Source: CAWEEP01 sp963808125
Lineage (GTDB): Bacteria > Chloroflexota > Dormibacteria > Aeolococcales > Aeolococcaceae
Assembly (NCBI GenBank): GCA_963808125.1
Contig: CAWEEP010000056.1
Coordinates: 1 to 64,000, forward strand
Direction: 5' to 3'
DNA: 64,000 nt
This document shows positions 54,000 through 62,603 of this stretch, in pieces (the first letter of the stretch is position 1; the number at the start of each line of letters is the position of its first letter). The notes below the pieces were generated by a model. It was not told the origin of the DNA and made no database searches. It worked only from the letters and a program-made list of their open reading frames with translations. The position numbers and the translations under genes were made by a program.

Positions 54000-55399
54000 C
54001 GGGTCGCCGGGGTGCGCCGCTGCAGCGAGCGTGCGAGGTCGTCCCACAGCCTTGTCACGGTGCGAAGCCCTCCGTCGAACTGGTCGAGGTCCCATTTCTC
54101 GTTGGGAGCGTGGATGCGGTCGTCGGGGAGACCGAAGCCGATGAGCACCGAGGGGAGGTCGAGCAGACGGTCGAACATCTCCACCGGCGGGACCGATCCC
54201 CCCATCCGGGTGAAGAACGGGTCGGCGCCGAAGACCTCGCGCACGGCCCGTGCCGCCGCCCGCACCGCCGGATGGTCAACCGAGGTCACCACCGGGTTGT
54301 TGCCGCTGCCGAGCGTCACCGTGGTGCTCACCGCCTCCGGGGTTGCCGCCTCCAGCGCCGCCCTGACCTTGAGGGCGATGTCGTCGGGACGCTGATGGGG
54401 CACCAGCCGGCACGTGACCTTCGCCCAGGCGCTGGCCGGGACGATCGTCTTGGGGCCGGGGCCCTGATAGCCGCCGCCGAAGCCGTTGATCTCCAGGGTG
54501 GGGCGCACGCTGGTGCGCTCCATGGTGGTGTAACCGCCTTCCCCGAACGTGGCGGGCACGCCGCCCGCCTCCTCCCGGTAGGTGGCCTCGTCGAAGGGCA
54601 GATCGGCGATCTGGGCGCGCTCCTCGGGGCTCAGCTCCTGGACGTCGTCGTAGAAGCCGGGAACCGTCACCCGGCCCGTGGCGCCGTCGCGCAGGGAGGC
54701 GAGGATGCGCGCGAGGGCCTCCAGGGGGTTGAGCACGGAGCCGCCGAAGTGGCCGGAGTGGAGGTCCAGGGAGGGGCCACTGACCTCGACCTCCAGGTCG
54801 ACGAGACCGCGGAGCCCGACGCAGATCGACGGCTGGCCGCGACCGTGCATGGCGGTGTCGGAGACGACGCAGACGTCGGCGGCGAGCCGCCCCGCCTCGG
54901 CCTGGATGAGCTCCTCGAAATGGGCGGAGCCGATCTCCTCCTCGCCCTCGACGATCAGCTTCAGGTTGAGGGGGAGCTCGCCGCGGACCCGCACGTGGGC
55001 CTCGACCGCCTTGAGATGCATCCAGATCGGGCCCTTGTCGTCGGAGGCGCCGCGGCAGCGGAGCTGGCCCCCCTCGATGCGGGGGTCGAAGGGCGGCGAT
55101 GTCCATTGGTCCAGGGGGTCGGCGGGCTGGACGTCATGGTGCCCGTAGATCAGAGCGGTGGGCAGGGATGGGTCCACCATCCGCTCGGCGTAGACGGCGG
55201 GCTGACCCGCGGTCTCGATCAACCGCGCGGTGGTGAAGCCGGCGGCGAGGGCGCCGGCGGCCAGGTGCTCGGCGCTGCGCCGCACGTCGGCGGCGTGGGC
55301 CGGGTCGGCGGAGATCGAGGGGATGCGGCAGAATTCCCTCAGCTCGTCGAGGAAGTGCTCCCGGTTGGCCGCGCAGTAGTCATCCAGATCCTGGCTCAC
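53996..55399 (-). CDS. M20-family dipeptidase/peptidase
   Basis: This 467-residue protein has LIYGHHDVQPADPLDQWTSP (metal His-x-Asp), RGASDDKGPIWMHLKAVEA, LIVEGEEEIGSAHFEELI (catalytic Glu) and a dimerisation domain near SLDLHSGHFGGSVLNPLEAL. It is of the PepV/dipeptidase subgroup that does not need a signal peptide. GTG 55399 lies 7 nt after TACGCT, again looking leaderless. It overlaps the RDD gene. No frameshift. Confidence 0.85.
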   Translation of the reverse strand: MSQDLDDYCAANREHFLDELREFCRIPSISADPAHAADVRRSAEHLAAGALAAGFTTARLIETAGQPAVYAERMVDPSLPTALIYGHHDVQPADPLDQWTSPPFDPRIEGGQLRCRGASDDKGPIWMHLKAVEAHVRVRGELPLNLKLIVEGEEEIGSAHFEELIQAEAGRLAADVCVVSDTAMHGRGQPSICVGLRGLVDLEVEVSGPSLDLHSGHFGGSVLNPLEALARILASLRDGATGRVTVPGFYDDVQELSPEERAQIADLPFDEATYREEAGGVPATFGEGGYTTMERTSVRPTLEINGFGGGYQGPGPKTIVPASAWAKVTCRLVPHQRPDDIALKVRAALEAATPEAVSTTVTLGSGNNPVVTSVDHPAVRAAARAVREVFGADPFFTRMGGSVPPVEMFDRLLDLPSVLIGFGLPDDRIHAPNEKWDLDQFDGGLRTVTRLWDDLARSLQRRTPATR

Positions 55400-55515
55400 G
55401 GCGTCGAGCGTACCGCGGCGCGGTGACCTCGTGAGGCACGATCGCCCGACCTGGTGTAGCCTTCGCGGGGTCTGACCTCTACTCCACCCAACGTCTTTGC
55501 AGGAGGTTGTTCCTC

Positions 55516-56055
55516 ATGGCGGTTCAGGCACGTCCCCCAGAGTCCCTGGGCCTCGCCTATCCGAGGCCTCCCCAGGCGCCCGCCCTGCCCCCGGGGCCGT
55601 TTCCGGAGCCGGACGGCCGCGCCCTCGAGCTGCTCGGCCGCCGCGTCTACCCCGCGCCCCCTCCGGCCGACGAGGGCACGCGATTCGCCATCGATCAGGC
55701 GGTCGACGCCGCCATCCTCCCCCACCAGCTCCACGAGATCGACCAGGTCCTCGAGATCGCCCGGCTCCACGAGCTCCGCGTCGAGAAGGATTCGCGGATC
55801 TCGGTCCTAGAGCGGGGACTGGCGCAGTGGCGGGAGAGGGCCCGCGCCGAGGGTGAGGCCCGTCTGGCGAGTGAGCAGCTGGCCCACGAGCGCGAGACCG
55901 AACTGATCCGCGTGCTCCACCAGCAGATCATGGTCATCGACAGTGCCGAGCAGGGCAACCAGATGGCCATGGCCCGCGTCCACGAGCTGGAGTCCGCCAT
56001 CGCGGACCTGGAGCAGCGTCTCCGCGGCTGGCACCCCTTCCGCCGGGGGCGCTGA
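55516..56055 (+). CDS. hypothetical coiled-coil protein
   Basis: This protein of about 179 residues has a Pro-rich N-terminus (QARPPESLGLAYPRPPQAPA) and a long coiled coil from about residue 70 to the end (VLERGLAQWRERARAEGEAR, QQIMVIDSAEQGNQMAMARV). ATG 55516 is preceded by AGGAGG at 55501-55506, the best Shine-Dalgarno in the window, which contrasts with the leaderless genes around it. Not recognised. Confidence 0.65.
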   Translation: MAVQARPPESLGLAYPRPPQAPALPPGPFPEPDGRALELLGRRVYPAPPPADEGTRFAIDQAVDAAILPHQLHEIDQVLEIARLHELRVEKDSRISVLERGLAQWRERARAEGEARLASEQLAHERETELIRVLHQQIMVIDSAEQGNQMAMARVHELESAIADLEQRLRGWHPFRRGR

Positions 56056-56064
56056 CCAGAGGCC

Positions 56065-57237
56065 TCAGCAGATCCTCGGCAGGGGATCGCCGATGAGCAT
56101 GTCGACGACGCGGGTGCCGCCGAACCCCGTGTGCACGAAGACCATGCCCTCGGGCTCGCGGAGCACCTCCCCGATGACGGCCGCCTCGGCCGCTTCGGGA
56201 CGTGAGCGCATGATCGCGAGCGCCTCGGCCGCCTGCGCCGCGGGCAGGATCGCCACCAGCTTGCCCTCGTTGGCGATGTAGAGGGGGTCGATGCCGAGGA
56301 TCTCGGCGACACCCCGCACCTCGTCGTGGACGGGCAGCGCTACCTCCTCGATGGCAATGGCCAGCCCCGACCCCTGGGCGATCTCGTTGAGCACCGTGGC
56401 GACGCCGCCGCGGGTGGCGTCGCGCATGAAGTGGACGTCGATGCCCGCGTGCAGCAGGGCGGCGGTGAGGCGATGCAGCGGCGCCGTGTCGCTGCGCAAT
56501 CCCGGGGCCTCGAGATCGAGGTCGCCGCGCGCCAGCATGACGGTGGCGCCGTGGTCTCCCATGGCGCCGCTGAGCAGCACAGCGTCGCCGCTCTCGATGC
56601 GGTGCATCCCCAACCGCCGACCGCCGGTGACGATGCCGACGCCGGTGGTGGTGACGAAGAGCCGGTCGGCCTTGCCCCGGGGCACGACCTTGGTGTCGCC
56701 GGTGACGATGGCGACACCGGCCCGGTCGGCGGCGGCGCGCATGGATTCCACCACCCGGCGGAGCGTGGCCATGTCCAGGCCCTCCTCCAGGATGAAGGCT
56801 GCGGCGAGGCCGAGCGGGACCGCACCGCCGACGGCGAGGTCGTTGACGGTGCCGTTGACGGCCAGCTCCCCGATGTCGCCGCCGGGGAAGAAGAGAGGGC
56901 TGACGACGAAGGTGTCGGTGGTCAAGGCGAGCAGCGAGTCGGTGCCCGGGATGGGTAGCAGCGCCTGGTCACCGAGCTCGTCGAGGGCGGGGTTGCTGAA
57001 CACGTCGGCGAAGAGCGCCGACACCAGGGTGTGGCTCGCCTTGCCGCCGGCGCCGTGGCTCATGGTGACGGCGCCGTCGCGCAGCACCGGCTTGCGCTTG
57101 CGGACCAGCGCGATGCGCCGCAGGACCTGGGCCTCGGCGTCGCCGACGCCGGCGGTGGCCGCCTTCACCGAATGAGCGGTGGGCGATGCCTGCACCGCCG
57201 GCGACGGGTCAGATGGCCCCCCCACGCCCCGGCTCAT
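56065..57237 (-). CDS. hypE: hydrogenase maturation protein HypE
   Basis: This 390-residue protein has VTMSHGAGGKASHTLVSALF, TTDTFVVSPLFFPGGDIGEL, FMRDATRGGVATVLNEIAQG, and ends at PLPRIC, the C-terminal cysteine that carries the carbamoyl group converted to thiocyanate. With HypF it makes the CN ligands of the NiFe-hydrogenase iron. Compared with other HypE proteins it has an extra ~45-residue N-terminal extension. ATG 57237 overlaps the hypD stop (ATGA). Confidence 0.9.
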   Translation of the reverse strand: MSRGVGGPSDPSPAVQASPTAHSVKAATAGVGDAEAQVLRRIALVRKRKPVLRDGAVTMSHGAGGKASHTLVSALFADVFSNPALDELGDQALLPIPGTDSLLALTTDTFVVSPLFFPGGDIGELAVNGTVNDLAVGGAVPLGLAAAFILEEGLDMATLRRVVESMRAAADRAGVAIVTGDTKVVPRGKADRLFVTTTGVGIVTGGRRLGMHRIESGDAVLLSGAMGDHGATVMLARGDLDLEAPGLRSDTAPLHRLTAALLHAGIDVHFMRDATRGGVATVLNEIAQGSGLAIAIEEVALPVHDEVRGVAEILGIDPLYIANEGKLVAILPAAQAAEALAIMRSRPEAAEAAVIGEVLREPEGMVFVHTGFGGTRVVDMLIGDPLPRIC

Positions 57238-58382
57238 CGCCCGCCGGCCTCCGGCGGCCGCGCCAGGGCGCGCTCGCGGTCCCGCGCCCGCGAGTAGCGG
57301 CCGAAGGTGTAGTAGGCGGCGCACGCCCCCTCCGACGACACCATGCATGTCCCGATCGGCGTCTCTGGGGTGCACGCCGTGCCGAAGACCTTGCACTCCC
57401 AGGGCTTGATGGCGCCCTTGAGGACCTCGCCGCACTGGCACACCGTGGGATCGGCGACGCGCACGCCGGGAACCTGGAAGGCCCTCTCCGCATCGTGGGC
57501 GGCGAACTCCTCGCGCAGCTCGAAAGCGCTGCTCGGGATCATGCCCAGGCCCCGCCACTCGAACTGAGGGCGGAGCTGGAAGACGCGCTCCATCACCTCC
57601 AGAGCGCGGGGATTGCCCTGGTCGTGGACGACGCGGCGGTACTGGTTCTCCACCTCGCAGCGGCCTTCGACCAGCTGGCGGATGAGCATGTGGAGGCCCT
57701 GCAGGATGTCGAGGGGCTCGAAACCGATGACCACCACGGGGAGCCCGTAGTGGCTGGCGATGACCTCGTACGGATGGATGCCGATGACGGTGGAGACGTG
57801 GCCGGGACCGAGGAACCCGTCGAGGCACAGCTCCGGCGCCTCGACGATGGCGGTCATGGGCGGAATGATGGTGACGTGGTTGCAGAAGACGAGGAAGTTG
57901 CTCCGTCCCTCGGCCTTGGCGCGGAGCAGCGTCAGCGCCGTCGACGGCGCCGTGGTCTCGAAGCCGATGGCGAAGAAGACGACCCGCCGATCGGGATTCT
58001 GCTCGGCGATCTTGAGGGCGTCGAGCGGCGAGTAGACCATGCGCACGTCGGCGCCGGCGGCCTTGGCGTCGAGCAGGCTGCCGTGGCTCCCCGGCACCCG
58101 CATCATGTCGCCGAAGCAGGTGAAGATCACCCCCTCCTGGCGGGCGACGGCGATGCCGTCGTCCACCCGGCCCATGGGGATGACGCAGACCGGGCAGCCG
58201 GGACCGTGCACCAGCTCGACATTGCCGGGCAGCAGGTCCTCGATGCCGTACTTGAAGATGGCGTGGGTGTGCCCGCCGCACACCTCCATGAACTTCCAAT
58301 GCCGGTCGCCCGCCTCATCGGCGATGCGGTCGGCCACCCGGCGCGCCACGGCGCCGTCGCGGAACTCGTCGGCGAACTTCAC
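57234..58382 (-). CDS. hypD: hydrogenase maturation protein HypD
   Basis: This 382-residue protein has FMEVCGGHTHAIFKYGIEDL, ELVHGPGCPVCVIPMG, FETTAPSTALTLLRA, the iron-sulfur cysteines in DPTVCQCGEVLKGAIKPWEC and CTPETPIGTCMVSSEGACAA. HypD is the 4Fe-4S scaffold on which the Fe(CN)2CO group is assembled with HypC. It is intact, with stop/start overlaps on both sides (hypC and hypE). Confidence 0.95.
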   Translation of the reverse strand: MKFADEFRDGAVARRVADRIADEAGDRHWKFMEVCGGHTHAIFKYGIEDLLPGNVELVHGPGCPVCVIPMGRVDDGIAVARQEGVIFTCFGDMMRVPGSHGSLLDAKAAGADVRMVYSPLDALKIAEQNPDRRVVFFAIGFETTAPSTALTLLRAKAEGRSNFLVFCNHVTIIPPMTAIVEAPELCLDGFLGPGHVSTVIGIHPYEVIASHYGLPVVVIGFEPLDILQGLHMLIRQLVEGRCEVENQYRRVVHDQGNPRALEVMERVFQLRPQFEWRGLGMIPSSAFELREEFAAHDAERAFQVPGVRVADPTVCQCGEVLKGAIKPWECKVFGTACTPETPIGTCMVSSEGACAAYYTFGRYSRARDRERALARPPEAGGR

Positions 58383-58657
58383 GGCGCGCTCCGAGAGCCG
58401 CGGATCTGCTCGATCTCGTCGTTGTAGGCGGCCCCCATCTCCTCCAGGAGGGCGAGCGTCTCGGTTGCCTCCTCCTCGCTGATGCGAGAGAGGGCGAAGC
58501 CGACGTGGATGAGCACGTACTCCCCCGGTTCGGTGGCGTCCTCGCCGGTGAGCATCGACGTGTTGACCTGCCGGTTCACCCCGCCCAGCTCCACCCGCGC
58601 GTAGTTGCGGTCATTGTCGACATATTCGACGAGGCGGGCCGGGATGGCCAGGCACAT
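58379..58657 (-). CDS. hypC: hydrogenase maturation chaperone HypC
   Basis: This 92-residue protein starts MCLAIPARLVEYVDNDRNYA, the universal MCLAIP with the essential N-terminal Cys, and continues GEYVLIHVGFALSRISEEEA. It carries the iron group to the hydrogenase large subunit. Its stop overlaps the hypD start (ATGA), and its start lies just after the hypF stop. Confidence 0.95.
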   Translation of the reverse strand: MCLAIPARLVEYVDNDRNYARVELGGVNRQVNTSMLTGEDATEPGEYVLIHVGFALSRISEEEATETLALLEEMGAAYNDEIEQIRGSRSAP

Positions 58658-58660
58658 CGG

Positions 58661-61291
58661 CTACTCCTCCGCGGCGTGCTGCAGGGCGACGCCGCCCTGG
58701 CAGAGGAGGACGTCGCCGCTCTCGACACCGGGCACGAGCTCGATGGAGACCTCGCAGGGCCGGCCGTCGACGGTCCCCCGGGCCATCCCCGACGTGGCGT
58801 CGGTGGAGGTCACGACCAGGCTCACCAGCTGGTCGCGGCAGGTGACGCAGAGGCCGTCCCGACACTCCGCCTCCACCACCGGTGGACCGGCCGCCGACCG
58901 CTGCGAGACCGCCACCAGCGCCTGCCCGAGGCTGACTCCGCCGTCGTTGGCGGGCACCGCTGAGTTGGCGTGGACGGTGAGAGCGCGCTGCCGCAGGAGG
59001 GACTCCAGGCGGCCGAGGAGGAGGGCGTTCTGGAAGACGCCGCCGCTGAGCGCCACCCGGTCCACCCCGCATTCGGCGGCGAGCCGCCCCACGGACTCGG
59101 CCACCGCCTGGGCCAGGCTCTCGTGGAAGAGCAGCGACAGCTCGGCGGCGGGACGGCCCCTCTCGCGGTCATGGGCAAGCGCCATGACCAGGGAGACGGT
59201 GTCGATGACGAGCGGATCACCGCGCATCCCGACGGGCAGGGGGCGGACCTGGTCCGGCTCCCCGGCGGTGGCGGCGAGCGCCTCGAGGCGCATGGCCGCC
59301 TCCCCCTCGAAACTCGACACCTGGGCGACACCCAGGAGGCTGGCGACGGCGTCGAAGAGGCGGCCCGCGCTGGTCGTCACCGGCGCCCGGTCGCTCGCCG
59401 CCAGGCGGGTGACGAGCCGCCAGCGCCGCGCGTCGGGGGCGTCGGGGGAGGCGGCGATCGCCGGCGGAGGCGCGGCGGGGGCTGCCCCAGCCGCGACCAG
59501 ATAGGCGGCCGCCATGCGCCAGCCCTGCCGGGCGCACATGTCGCCCCCGGGCTGGGTGACGGGCGCGAGGTGGCCGGCGCGGACGAAGGAGCGTTCGTCG
59601 CAGAGCAGGATCTCGCCGCCCCAGAGGGTCCCGTCCGGACCCAGGCCGATGCCATCGAAAGCGACGCCGAGCACGCGGCCGCGGAGGCCGTGCTCGGCCA
59701 TGACGCTGGCGACATGGGCGTGGTGATGCTGCACCCGCACAGGACGGGCTCCGCCCTCCCACCACGCCTCGGCGAGGTGGCTGGAGGTGTAGTCGGGATG
59801 CAGATCGCAGGCGACCACGTCGGGATGGACGCGGAAGAGCCGGAGGTAGGTGGTCAGCGCCTCGGCCTGGTGGCGCAGCGCCAGCGCCTCGTCGAGGTCA
59901 CCGACGTGGGGGCTGACGAACGCGTCGCCGTCCTTGAGAAGGGTGAAGGTGTTCTTCAGATGGGCGCCCAGCGCCAGCACCGCTGGACGGGGTCCGCCGG
60001 CGTCACCTTGCAGGTCGATGGGCAAAGGGCAGAAGCCCCGGGCGCGGCGCACCATCCGCGACGCCCCGCCGACCAGCCGCACCACCGAGTCGTCGTATCG
60101 CGCGTAGATGTCGCGATCGTGGAGGAGGAAGCCGTCGGCGATGCTCCCCAGCCGCTCGACAGCCTCGTCGTTGTCCTTGGCGATCGGCTCGTCGGTGAGG
60201 TTGCCGCTGGTCATGACCAGCGGCCGCCGCAACCTCTCCAGCAGAAGGTGGTGCAGCGGGGTGCTGGGCAGCATCACCCCAAGGTCGCCGAAGCCGGGGG
60301 CGATCGACGGCGCCACCCCGTGGTCGGCGGCGTCGCTGTGCGGGCGGAGCAGGACGATGGGCCGGGCCGGCTGCCGCAGCAGTTCAGCCTCCTCGTTGCT
60401 GACGATGCAGATCCGCCGCACCGACTCGAGGTCGGCGCACATCAGCGCCAGCGGCTTGGCGGGGCGGTGCTTGCGGGCGCGGAGGCGCCGGACCGCGGCC
60501 TCGTCGCCGGCATCGCAGCACAGCTGGAAACCACCCAGTCCCTTGAGGGCGACGATCCGCCCCGCCTCGACCGCCTCCACCGCCCGGTCGATGGCGTCCC
60601 CCGGCATCTCCGCGCCGTCGCGCGCGGCGAACCAGAGCCGGGGACCGCACTCGGCGCAGGCGTTGGGCTGGGCATGGAAACGGCGGTCGGCGGGGTTCTC
60701 GTACTCCCCCCGGCAGCGGCTGCACATGGCGAAGCGTCGCATCGTGGTCAGCGGCCGGTCGTACGGGATGTCCTCGATGATGGTGAAGCGCGGCCCGCAG
60801 TTGGTGCAGTTGATGAAGGGGTATGCGTGGCGGCGGTCCTCCGGATCGAACAGCTCCGCCAGGCAGTCCGCGCAGGTGGCCGCGTCGGCGGCGATCGTCT
60901 GGTGCTCACCGGCGACGGTGCGGCTCTCCTCGATGCGGAAGTCGATGCTCCCGGCGGGGTCCGTCTCCACCACGTCGATGCCGGCGATGCGCGACAGCGG
61001 CGGGGCTTCGCGGACCAGCGCCCGGGCGAACCCCTCCAGCGCCCCGGGGGTTCCCTCCGCCTCCACGATGACGGCGCCGGAGGTGTTGCGGACCGAGCCT
61101 GTGAGGCCGGACCGGGAGGCCAGCGTCCAGACGAAGGGCCGAAAGCCGACGCCCTGGACCAGGCCGTGGATGGTGTAGACGCGCCGGATGCGCACCTCGG
61201 GGAAGGCGGCGACCACCAGATCCCCGGCGTCGCCGGCATGACGCGGAGACGCTGACGCGGTGGCGCGGGACGGGGGATTCTGGGGGGACAC
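58661..61291 (-). CDS. hypF: carbamoyltransferase HypF with C-terminal HupF/HypC-like extension
   Basis: This 876-residue protein has in order an acylphosphatase domain (GLVQGVGFRPFVWTLASRSG), two zinc fingers (CADCLAELFD through CTNCGPRF, and CSRCRGEYEN through CAECGPRLWF), a YrdC-like domain (RILALKGLGGFQLCCDAG-type VALKGLGGFQ), and a Kae1-like domain (VQHHHAHVASVMAEHGLRG, LSGGVFQNALLLGRLE). After the usual end (DGGVSLGQALVAV) there is an extra ~68 residues beginning CRDGLCVTCRDQ and ending DVLLCQGGVALQ, which resembles HupF/HypC-type domains. HypF makes the carbamoyl group for HypE. GTG 61291 has TAGGCT 8 nt upstream. Confidence 0.9.
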   Translation of the reverse strand: MSPQNPPSRATASASPRHAGDAGDLVVAAFPEVRIRRVYTIHGLVQGVGFRPFVWTLASRSGLTGSVRNTSGAVIVEAEGTPGALEGFARALVREAPPLSRIAGIDVVETDPAGSIDFRIEESRTVAGEHQTIAADAATCADCLAELFDPEDRRHAYPFINCTNCGPRFTIIEDIPYDRPLTTMRRFAMCSRCRGEYENPADRRFHAQPNACAECGPRLWFAARDGAEMPGDAIDRAVEAVEAGRIVALKGLGGFQLCCDAGDEAAVRRLRARKHRPAKPLALMCADLESVRRICIVSNEEAELLRQPARPIVLLRPHSDAADHGVAPSIAPGFGDLGVMLPSTPLHHLLLERLRRPLVMTSGNLTDEPIAKDNDEAVERLGSIADGFLLHDRDIYARYDDSVVRLVGGASRMVRRARGFCPLPIDLQGDAGGPRPAVLALGAHLKNTFTLLKDGDAFVSPHVGDLDEALALRHQAEALTTYLRLFRVHPDVVACDLHPDYTSSHLAEAWWEGGARPVRVQHHHAHVASVMAEHGLRGRVLGVAFDGIGLGPDGTLWGGEILLCDERSFVRAGHLAPVTQPGGDMCARQGWRMAAAYLVAAGAAPAAPPPAIAASPDAPDARRWRLVTRLAASDRAPVTTSAGRLFDAVASLLGVAQVSSFEGEAAMRLEALAATAGEPDQVRPLPVGMRGDPLVIDTVSLVMALAHDRERGRPAAELSLLFHESLAQAVAESVGRLAAECGVDRVALSGGVFQNALLLGRLESLLRQRALTVHANSAVPANDGGVSLGQALVAVSQRSAAGPPVVEAECRDGLCVTCRDQLVSLVVTSTDATSGMARGTVDGRPCEVSIELVPGVESGDVLLCQGGVALQHAAEE

Positions 61292-61299
61292 CGAGGGTC

Positions 61300-61305
61300 A
61301 GCCTA
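61300..61305 (-). promoter_or_regulatory. -10-like box of the hypFCDE operon, leaderless
   Basis: TAGGCT on the minus strand lies 8 nt before GTG 61291, the first codon of hypF. No Shine-Dalgarno is present. Confidence 0.35.
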
Positions 61306-61366
61306 CACGCTGACACTGACGAGACCGCCCGAGCGCGGCGCGGCCCGGCGTCCACCGGGGCGGGGC

Positions 61367-61741
61367 CTAGGCCGGGATCTGGCTCCCCGCCGGGCCCGAT
61401 CCGAGCGGCGACGCGTGCCGGGGTTCGTCGACCCGCAACTCGCCACCCGGGATCAGCATCGTCGCCACCCGCCCGAAGCCGGCGTCCTCGATGCCGCCGA
61501 CGAACTCGGCACCCCGAGCCCGCAGCTCGGCGACGGTTGCCTCGATCGCGTCGCACATGAGGTAGAGCTCGTGGCGGTTCTCCCCTCCCGCCAGGTGCAC
61601 GCCGAGCTCCGCCGGCGGCAGGGCGAAGATCGGCCAGCCGCCTCCGGCGTCGACGGACGGCAATTCCACCACGTCGCGCAGGAATGCCCGAGCGGCCTCC
61701 GGCTCCGACGTGAAGATGAGTGCGTGCACGCCGGTGATCAC
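61367..61741 (-). CDS. VOC-family (glyoxalase/bleomycin-resistance) protein
   Basis: This 124-residue protein has the beta-alpha-beta-beta-beta VOC layout: GVHALIFTSEPEAARAFLRD, GWPIFALPPAELGVHL, HELYLMCDAIEATVAELRAR and FGRVATMLIPGGELRVDEPR, with His and Glu ligands in the expected strands. It starts at GTG 61741; longer frames upstream are not supported. Function unknown beyond fold and metal-binding. Confidence 0.7.
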   Translation of the reverse strand: MITGVHALIFTSEPEAARAFLRDVVELPSVDAGGGWPIFALPPAELGVHLAGGENRHELYLMCDAIEATVAELRARGAEFVGGIEDAGFGRVATMLIPGGELRVDEPRHASPLGSGPAGSQIPA

Positions 61742-61847
61742 GCCCCGCAGTCTAGCGACGGCCTCCCTCGCCGGAGGCCGGCGCGGTGCATGCGGCCCTG
61801 GGTGTACCGTTCGCCGGACGGCAGCCCCAGTGAGGACCCCGACCGTG

Positions 61848-62501
61848 ATGCACGAGCCGCCACCTCCACCCCCGCCGCCAGTCCACTCTCCGCCTGTCGG
61901 CGGACCTCTCCCGACCCAAACGCAGCAGGAGTCGCCACCGTCCGCCTCGCGGCGGCCCGCCCTGCGCTTCGAGCGGCGCGGCATCGCCGGCATCGCGCTA
62001 GGGGCGATCGGAATCGCCGCCATTGCCCTTCTCATCGTCCTGGACGTGGGGCTCCAATCCAGGGTCAACTCGCTGCAGAGCCAGGTGAGCACCGCAAAGG
62101 CGGGCCTCGCGACGGCGAGCGCCATCAGCAGCGGCCTGACCGCCAACAACCTGAACGACCAGGCGGAGATCGCCTCCCTCGAAGCGCAGGTCCCGAATCA
62201 GCCCGACTTCACCGTCGTCAGCTCCAGCTGGCAGAAGGGCTGCAGCGCGGACACCTGCTTCCCCGAGGCCTCGGTGGTCAACTACGGCCAGACGGGCCAG
62301 GCGGTGGTCATGTTCAGCATCGACCAGGGAGGCTCGACCACCGGCACGGTGCTCGCGACCTGTTCTGCGTCGATCACCTCAACAGCCCCGAACGGCGCCG
62401 CCGACGTCAACTGCCCGGCATCGTCGGCAGCCCTCATCCAGTACTTCGAGAACAACCCCGCCGGGGAGGTCTCCCTGCAGGTCGTCATCAAGAACCCCTG
62501 A
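61848..62501 (+). CDS. single-pass membrane protein with Pro-rich cytoplasmic head
   Basis: This protein of about 217 residues has a Pro-rich N-terminus with eight consecutive prolines, a transmembrane helix (IAGIALGAIGIAAIALLIVL), a coiled-coil stalk (LQSRVNSLQSQVSTAKAGLA) and a small extracellular domain with two cysteine pairs (SSSWQKGCSADTCFPEASVV and LATCSASIT). It lies directly upstream of the two-component genes and may be read with them. Not recognised. Confidence 0.6.
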   Translation: MHEPPPPPPPPVHSPPVGGPLPTQTQQESPPSASRRPALRFERRGIAGIALGAIGIAAIALLIVLDVGLQSRVNSLQSQVSTAKAGLATASAISSGLTANNLNDQAEIASLEAQVPNQPDFTVVSSSWQKGCSADTCFPEASVVNYGQTGQAVVMFSIDQGGSTTGTVLATCSASITSTAPNGAADVNCPASSAALIQYFENNPAGEVSLQVVIKNP

Positions 62502-62603
62502 CCCGGGGTGGGCCGCCGGGGGCCGGTGTCGGGCATCGGCGCGGCGGGACGCCGGGCGGGCTCTGGGCGTTCTCACAGCGAATTCCCAGGATTCGCTGCC
62601 ACC

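Noticed and set aside
58970..61255. 761-codon open frame on the plus strand opposite hypF
   Set aside because: Antisense shadow of an unambiguous HypF; composition is typical of reverse-strand frames in high-GC genes.
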